Part shown: one piece after another, positions 60,719-64,000 of the stretch | Numbering within the stretch: the first letter of the stretch is position 1 | How the letters are laid out: every line of letters begins with the position of its first letter | Position numbers and translations under genes: made by a program | Source of the DNA: Olsenella uli | Lineage (GTDB): Bacteria; Actinomycetota; Coriobacteriia; Coriobacteriales; Atopobiaceae | NCBI RefSeq assembly: GCF_016900775.1 | Contig: NZ_JACJKN010000012.1 | Coordinates: 16,413 to 80,412 of the forward strand | Length of the DNA: 64,000 bases | Reading direction: 5' to 3' | The notes under the pieces: generated by a model | Told to the model about the DNA's origin: nothing | The model's input: only the letters and a program-made list of their open reading frames with translations | The model's database searches: none

Positions 60719-62527
60719 CTACGAGACGAACCAGAGCGCCTCCGCCGGGCGCACCTCGAAGCCCATGGCGCGCTCGAGCGCGAGCGAGGCGTCGTTGTCC
60801 GGCCAGACCTCGGCCCAGGGGAGCTCGCCCGCGGCCAGGTGCGCCGCGACCTTCGCCGCGACGAGCGCCGTCCCCCAGCCCTCGCGCCGGTGCCCCTCGA
60901 AGACCTCGAGCATGCCCATCGAGCCCTCCTCGTGCTCGCCCACAAAGCCCACGATCCTGCCGCCCTCGAAGCCGCCGAGGAACCTCCCCGCCTCAAGCGC
61001 CGCCTCGAGCTCGCCGGGCGCGAGGTACTCCGGATGCGCGTAGCGCTCGCGCACCACGCCCGCATAGGCCGGGGTGAGCACGCGGATGTCGCGCGAGGGG
61101 TCAATCGGGGGCGTGCCCTCGCGCCACACGACCACGTGGCAGGGACGCTCGCGCCCGCCGAGGGCGCGGGCCACCTCGCGGGCGAGCGCGCGCTTTCCGC
61201 AGACGCAGGTGACACCGCCCGCGGCGCCGAGGCAGGTGAGCGCCCGGCGCACGAGCCGGCGGCTCGGCCCGGCCACGATCCGCATGCCTCCCGAGAGGCC
61301 CACCACGATGGCGCCCTTCTCGGCGAGAAGGACCTCGCCCGCGCCCCGGCGCAGGCACTCCGCGAGGGGCAGCGCGTCCTCGCCGAGGCCCTCCGCAAGC
61401 TGGAGGGCGCGCTCGCGCCGCACGGCGGGCTCGTCACACGTGGCGTCTATGACAAACGAGAGCCGCTCGGCCATCATCTCCTGCCCGAGGGGGCCGGGGT
61501 GGTCCGAGCCGTCCGCGAGCAGCTCCGGGAGGCGCCCCGCGTCCAGCAGCGGCGCGGCCTCGACGAGGCGCATCCGCGGGTGGGCGCGCACGGCGGCGCG
61601 GATGATCGCGTCCACCGCCGCCGCGCAGCTCCTCGGGTGGGTGGGGTAGACGTCCTCGGTGTGCGGCGGGCAGGTGAGGACCCAGATCGGCGCCTCGGGG
61701 AACGCCTCGTCGAGCTCGTAGAGGTAGGTGCGCACGTCGCGCTCCACGCGCGCGGCCTGGCAGGGCTCGTAGCGGTAGTTCTCGCCGAACTCCACGACGA
61801 CGGCCGCCGCGTCCGCGCGCTCGGCGAGCCCGACGAGCGAGCCGGGCTGGAAGACCTGGCCGCCCAGCCCCTGGTTCACGAGGTCGAGCCCCAGGTGCTC
61901 CGCGAGAAGCGCGCACCAGGAACGCGACGGGTCGCGCGCGACGAAGCCCTGCGCGATGGAGTCCCCGAGCACGACGAGCTGCCGGCGCGCGGCCACGGGC
62001 TCGAGGTAGGTCCCGTCGCAGGTGACGGTGCGCACGGCGCACGAGGTGAGGCACGGCAGCCAGATGCGCACGTGGTGGGGCTCCCCCATGCCGGGAAGGT
62101 GCTGGAGGCCGGGCTCGGGACCGGCCGCGGGGTCGTCGAGGAGCCACGTGACGAGGTTCTTCTCGTCCGGCTGCGCAAGCGGCAGGCGCCGTCCGTCCAC
62201 GACGGCGACAAGGCCGTCGAAGGGCGGCCGCGGGCCCTGCGGGTGGCGCTCGACGTCCGCGAGCACGGCGGCCGCCCCGCGCGGGATGGGGTCCATGCGC
62301 GCCTCGAGCGCAAGGCGGGTGGCGTCGGTCTCCATCTCGAGGCAGACCCCCGCCGTGGCCACGGCGAGCTGCCGGTAGAGCCCCGGGTGCCAGGCGCGGA
62401 CGCTCCCCACGGCGCGCAGCTGCTCCGGGGCGAGGCGCGCCGGGCGGACCCAGCCGTCCTTCTCGGTTGTGAAGCCGAGCGCGCCGTGGAGAAACCCCGA
62501 CGCGCCGGCGCTCATCTCAAGGCCCAT
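60719..62527 (-). CDS. SGNH/GDSL hydrolase fused to GNAT acetyltransferase
   Basis: 602 aa in three parts. Residues 1-180 are a beta-rich N-terminal domain. The SGNH hydrolase domain (about 182-370) has the nucleophile Ser190 in VVLGDSIAQG and the Asp-x-x-His pair in DGSDHPGPLG. A linker leads to a C-terminal GNAT domain (about 480-600) with GMLEVFEGHRREGWGTALVAAKV and the motif B-like DNDASLALERAMGFEV. No signal peptide is seen. Acetyl transfer and ester cleavage on one chain suggest reversible modification of a carbohydrate or metabolite; this is inference. A REP-like palindrome precedes the start. Confidence 0.82.
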   Translation of the reverse strand: MGLEMSAGASGFLHGALGFTTEKDGWVRPARLAPEQLRAVGSVRAWHPGLYRQLAVATAGVCLEMETDATRLALEARMDPIPRGAAAVLADVERHPQGPRPPFDGLVAVVDGRRLPLAQPDEKNLVTWLLDDPAAGPEPGLQHLPGMGEPHHVRIWLPCLTSCAVRTVTCDGTYLEPVAARRQLVVLGDSIAQGFVARDPSRSWCALLAEHLGLDLVNQGLGGQVFQPGSLVGLAERADAAAVVVEFGENYRYEPCQAARVERDVRTYLYELDEAFPEAPIWVLTCPPHTEDVYPTHPRSCAAAVDAIIRAAVRAHPRMRLVEAAPLLDAGRLPELLADGSDHPGPLGQEMMAERLSFVIDATCDEPAVRRERALQLAEGLGEDALPLAECLRRGAGEVLLAEKGAIVVGLSGGMRIVAGPSRRLVRRALTCLGAAGGVTCVCGKRALAREVARALGGRERPCHVVVWREGTPPIDPSRDIRVLTPAYAGVVRERYAHPEYLAPGELEAALEAGRFLGGFEGGRIVGFVGEHEEGSMGMLEVFEGHRREGWGTALVAAKVAAHLAAGELPWAEVWPDNDASLALERAMGFEVRPAEALWFVS

Positions 62528-62543
62528 GTTCTCTCTCGAAGTT

Positions 62544-62573
62544 GCCTAAAAGGGGCCTGTCCCCTTTTAGGCA
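62544..62573. repeat. GGGGACAGGCC REP-like palindrome, copy 5
   Basis: GCCTAAAAGGGG and CCCCTTTTAGGC around CCTGT repeat copy 1 (25846-25874) base for base, with TTGCC and GGCAA extending the arms. It lies between the metallophosphatase stop and the SGNH-GNAT start. Confidence 0.8.
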
Positions 62574-62598
62574 AGTATTGTGGCACAAGCCGGCGAGA

Positions 62599-63372
62599 CT
62601 ACTCGCCCTCGCGGACCGGCTCGTAGAACTCCTGCTCGTCCTCGAGCCTCAGGACGAGCACCTGGCCCAGGCCCGCGCCCGCCGCCGCGGCGCTATCCAC
62701 GTCCCAGCGGTCCGCGCCCACGCGCACCATCCGGGCGAGTCCGTCCGCGCCTACGGCGGGGCGGTCCACCTCGTGGGCCATCCGCTCGAGGTAGGGGGTC
62801 GGGGTGTGGCCGGCCACCACCACGGGGCCGCGCGCGTCCCCGCCCGAGAGGCCCGCCGCCGCGCCCCAGAAGTCCTCCCGGATCCACGTGAGGTCCTCGG
62901 GGTCCTGCGCCGAGAAGAACGCCTCCACCGCCGCGTCCCCCCACGCCTCCGGCGCGACGCGGCCGAGGCGCACGCCCGCGTGCACGAGGAGGAAGAGCCG
63001 CCCCTCCACGCGCGCGCTCGACCAGCGCGGCAGGCCGGCAACCCAGTCGATGAGGTCGTTGGCCTCGTCCTCCTCTATCTCGGAGAGGCCGGCCGAGGTC
63101 ATGGCGCCGCCGTTGAGGCCCCAGTTCATGGCCGCGAAGCCGTCGCCGGGGTTGCCCACGCACTCGATCATGAGGTCCTCGTGGTTGCCCATGAGGGCGG
63201 TCGCGTTGGGAAGCGAGCGCACCACCCTGAGGACGCCCACCGGGTCGGGCCCGCGGTCGATCATGTCGCCCAGGCAGAAGAAGCGGTCGTCCGCGGAGGG
63301 GGAGATGCGGTCGAGGGCGCGCTCGAGCGCGGCGCGGTGACCGTGCACGTCCGAGAACACGTAGGTAGACAT
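62599..63372 (-). CDS. Metallophosphoesterase (PPP serine/threonine phosphatase-like)
   Basis: 257 aa from ATG 63372. The PPP/calcineurin motifs are complete: SDVHGHR, LGDMIDRGPDP, MGNHEDLM, VHAGVRLG and VVVAGHTP. Members are small phosphatases acting on phosphoproteins or on dinucleoside polyphosphates (ApaH-like). The open frame continues upstream to the contig end, where its apparent N-terminus is made of adapter sequence; that part is not real. Confidence 0.88.
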   Translation of the reverse strand: MSTYVFSDVHGHRAALERALDRISPSADDRFFCLGDMIDRGPDPVGVLRVVRSLPNATALMGNHEDLMIECVGNPGDGFAAMNWGLNGGAMTSAGLSEIEEDEANDLIDWVAGLPRWSSARVEGRLFLLVHAGVRLGRVAPEAWGDAAVEAFFSAQDPEDLTWIREDFWGAAAGLSGGDARGPVVVAGHTPTPYLERMAHEVDRPAVGADGLARMVRVGADRWDVDSAAAAGAGLGQVLVLRLEDEQEFYEPVREGE

Positions 63373-63482
63373 CCCGGGCCCTCCCTGACCGAAGCTGCTC
63401 GGGGCACGACGCCCCTCCAGCAAGCCTACACCCTCCCCGCGCCGATGGGGGCGCTCCGGCGGGCGAGCGGCGGGGGCAGAGC

Positions 63483-63981
63483 CTAGGAGCGTCGCGTTTT
63501 GCGGCGCGAGCGGCGCATGCGGAGCACCCAGGCCGGCGCGGAGCCGACCTCGATGACGCGGGCGGGAAGCCGCCCCTCCCCCGCCGCGCGCACCACCGAG
63601 ACGACCTCGCGCATGGTCGGCTCGAGGCGGGCGCCCTTGAGGCGGCACTCCCACACTACCACGACGGTCCAGCCCGCCTCCACGAGCAGCGCGCTGTCGC
63701 GGGCGTCGCGGGCGCGGTTGCGCGCGAACTTGTCCTGCCAGAAGGCCGAGTGCGTCTTGGGCCGCGAGGGCGAGCAGTGCGGGCAGCGGTGCCAGAAGCA
63801 CCCGTGCACGAAGATGGCCACGCGCCGGCCCGGGAAGCACACGTCGGGATGACCCGGGGCCTTCCTCCAGTGGAGCCGATAGCCCGTGAGGCCTGCCTCC
63901 CGCAGCGCGGCGCGCACCGTGAGCTCGGGCTTGGTGTCCTTGCTCCGGTTGGCCTGCATGACGTGGCGGGTGGCCTCCGAG
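63483..63981 (-). CDS. vsr: Very short patch repair endonuclease Vsr (5' truncated by contig end)
   Basis: About 166 residues are visible. They begin within the conserved N-terminal helix (SEATRHVMQANRSKDTKPELTVR, lacking only the start) and continue with HWRKAPGHPDVCFPGRRVAIFVHGCFWHRC, the Vsr core with the catalytic Asp, His and Zn-ligand Cys. The FWQDKFARNRARD and VVVVWECRL segments follow. Vsr nicks beside T:G mismatches made by deamination of 5-methylcytosine. It is nearly always encoded beside a cytosine methyltransferase gene, which should lie just beyond this contig. The true start is lost; any Met from the adapter is artefactual. Confidence 0.9.
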
Positions 63982-64000
63982 CTGTCTCTTATACACATCT
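63982..64000. other. Tn5/Nextera mosaic-end adapter sequence (not genomic)
   Basis: The last 19 bases are CTGTCTCTTATACACATCT, the exact Tn5 mosaic end used in Nextera libraries. It creates false N-termini (MCIRDS, MYKRQ) on minus-strand frames. Genomic sequence ends at 63981. Confidence 0.97.

Larger units (their letters stand above)
863..62920. repeat. Dispersed 10-mer CGAGAAGRAC, about 42 copies on both strands
   Basis: Found by eye. Plus orientation starts: 863, 3472, 13587, 14957, 15382, 17723, 20361, 20646, 26546, 30474, 35296, 37268, 40498, 45782, 51692, 54076, 59385, 61324, 62911. Reverse complement (GTYCTTCTCG) starts: 2018, 2079, 11220, 13345, 13635, 16132, 17640, 18960, 22702, 25655, 27504, 35680, 38975, 39292, 40432, 47141, 51144, 51773, 54256, 55538, 57473, 62156, 62456. 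Many one-mismatch variants also occur (for example CGAGAAGGTC, CGAGAAGGGC). With equal base frequencies, four 10-mers in 64 kb give about 0.24 expected hits. Confidence 0.85.

Noticed and set aside
62599..63996. A 465-residue fusion starting MYKRQ
   Set aside because: The N-terminus is translated adapter plus an out-of-frame part of vsr; the metallophosphatase starts at ATG 63372.
1..64000. tRNA or rRNA genes
   Set aside because: No cloverleaf with TTC-loop and D-loop consensus and no rRNA-like segment was noticed on either strand, although a covariance search was not possible.

Overview
The window is GC-rich DNA (roughly 70% G+C by eye) with densely packed genes, frequent GTG/TTG starts and many 4-base ATGA/GTGA overlaps. 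The gene set is AddAB-type nuclease/helicase, ruvCAB, superoxide reductase, a mannose-type PTS, a four-gene ECF transporter, a SigB/SigF-like sigma factor and an actinobacterial-style LacI regulator. Together these suggest a fermentative high-GC Gram-positive, most likely a member of the Coriobacteriia (Olsenella/Atopobiaceae-like). This assignment is inference. The window is the end of a contig: the last 19 bases are the Tn5/Nextera mosaic end, not genome.

Layout. 1-9420 is carbohydrate-oriented: a partial 2-keto-3-deoxygluconate kinase divergent from a LacI regulator across a perfect operator-like palindrome, an ECF vitamin-type transporter (EcfA1-EcfA2-EcfT-S), an AraC regulator, and a membrane-anchored, domain-permuted GH3 glycosidase broken by a one-base frameshift. 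9617-20346 holds a two-gene molybdenum hydroxylase (FAD subunit, then a fused 2Fe-2S/molybdenum subunit), a heterodimeric ABC exporter, an M14 peptidase and a peptide-type binding lipoprotein. 20503-40027 is rich in genome maintenance: ruvCAB behind an SOS-box-like site, dnaE, addAB and yerC, mixed with a DJ-1 protein, a PTS IIA, a degenerate NAD synthetase, superoxide reductase, an AbiEi/DUF559-like gene and efp. 40168-43445 is a mannose-family PTS operon that sits between pepQ and efp. 43758-56248 is a long minus-strand block (DUF948, RsbW-like, sigma factor, AI-2E permease, alaS, ruvX, mltG, yqeG, aroK, aroB-like, pepQ), preceded by rarA. 56473-63981 has a hydrolase, a dGTPase-like protein, an ATP-grasp-like protein, an SGNH-GNAT fusion, a metallophosphatase and a truncated vsr.

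The most unusual signals are not genes. First, four intergenic arrays (13 full units) share a strict geometry: a roughly 43-bp palindromic unit opening GTCGC and closing GGCGAC, then an 18-bp spacer, repeating every 60-61 bp. Second, the 10-mer CGAGAAGRAC (R = A or G) occurs about 42 times in 64 kb on both strands, in genes and between them. That density and lack of strand bias resemble a DNA-uptake-type signal more than codon usage. Third, three further palindromic families occur: a GGGGACAGGCC REP-like family, a TTGGGTGGCAT family, and an 81-bp hairpin next to efp.

A second theme is paralogues that keep a fold but lack catalytic residues: the NAD synthetase-like protein, the AroB-like protein and the RsbW-like protein. 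No tRNA, rRNA, CRISPR-Cas locus, integrase or complete insertion sequence was recognised.
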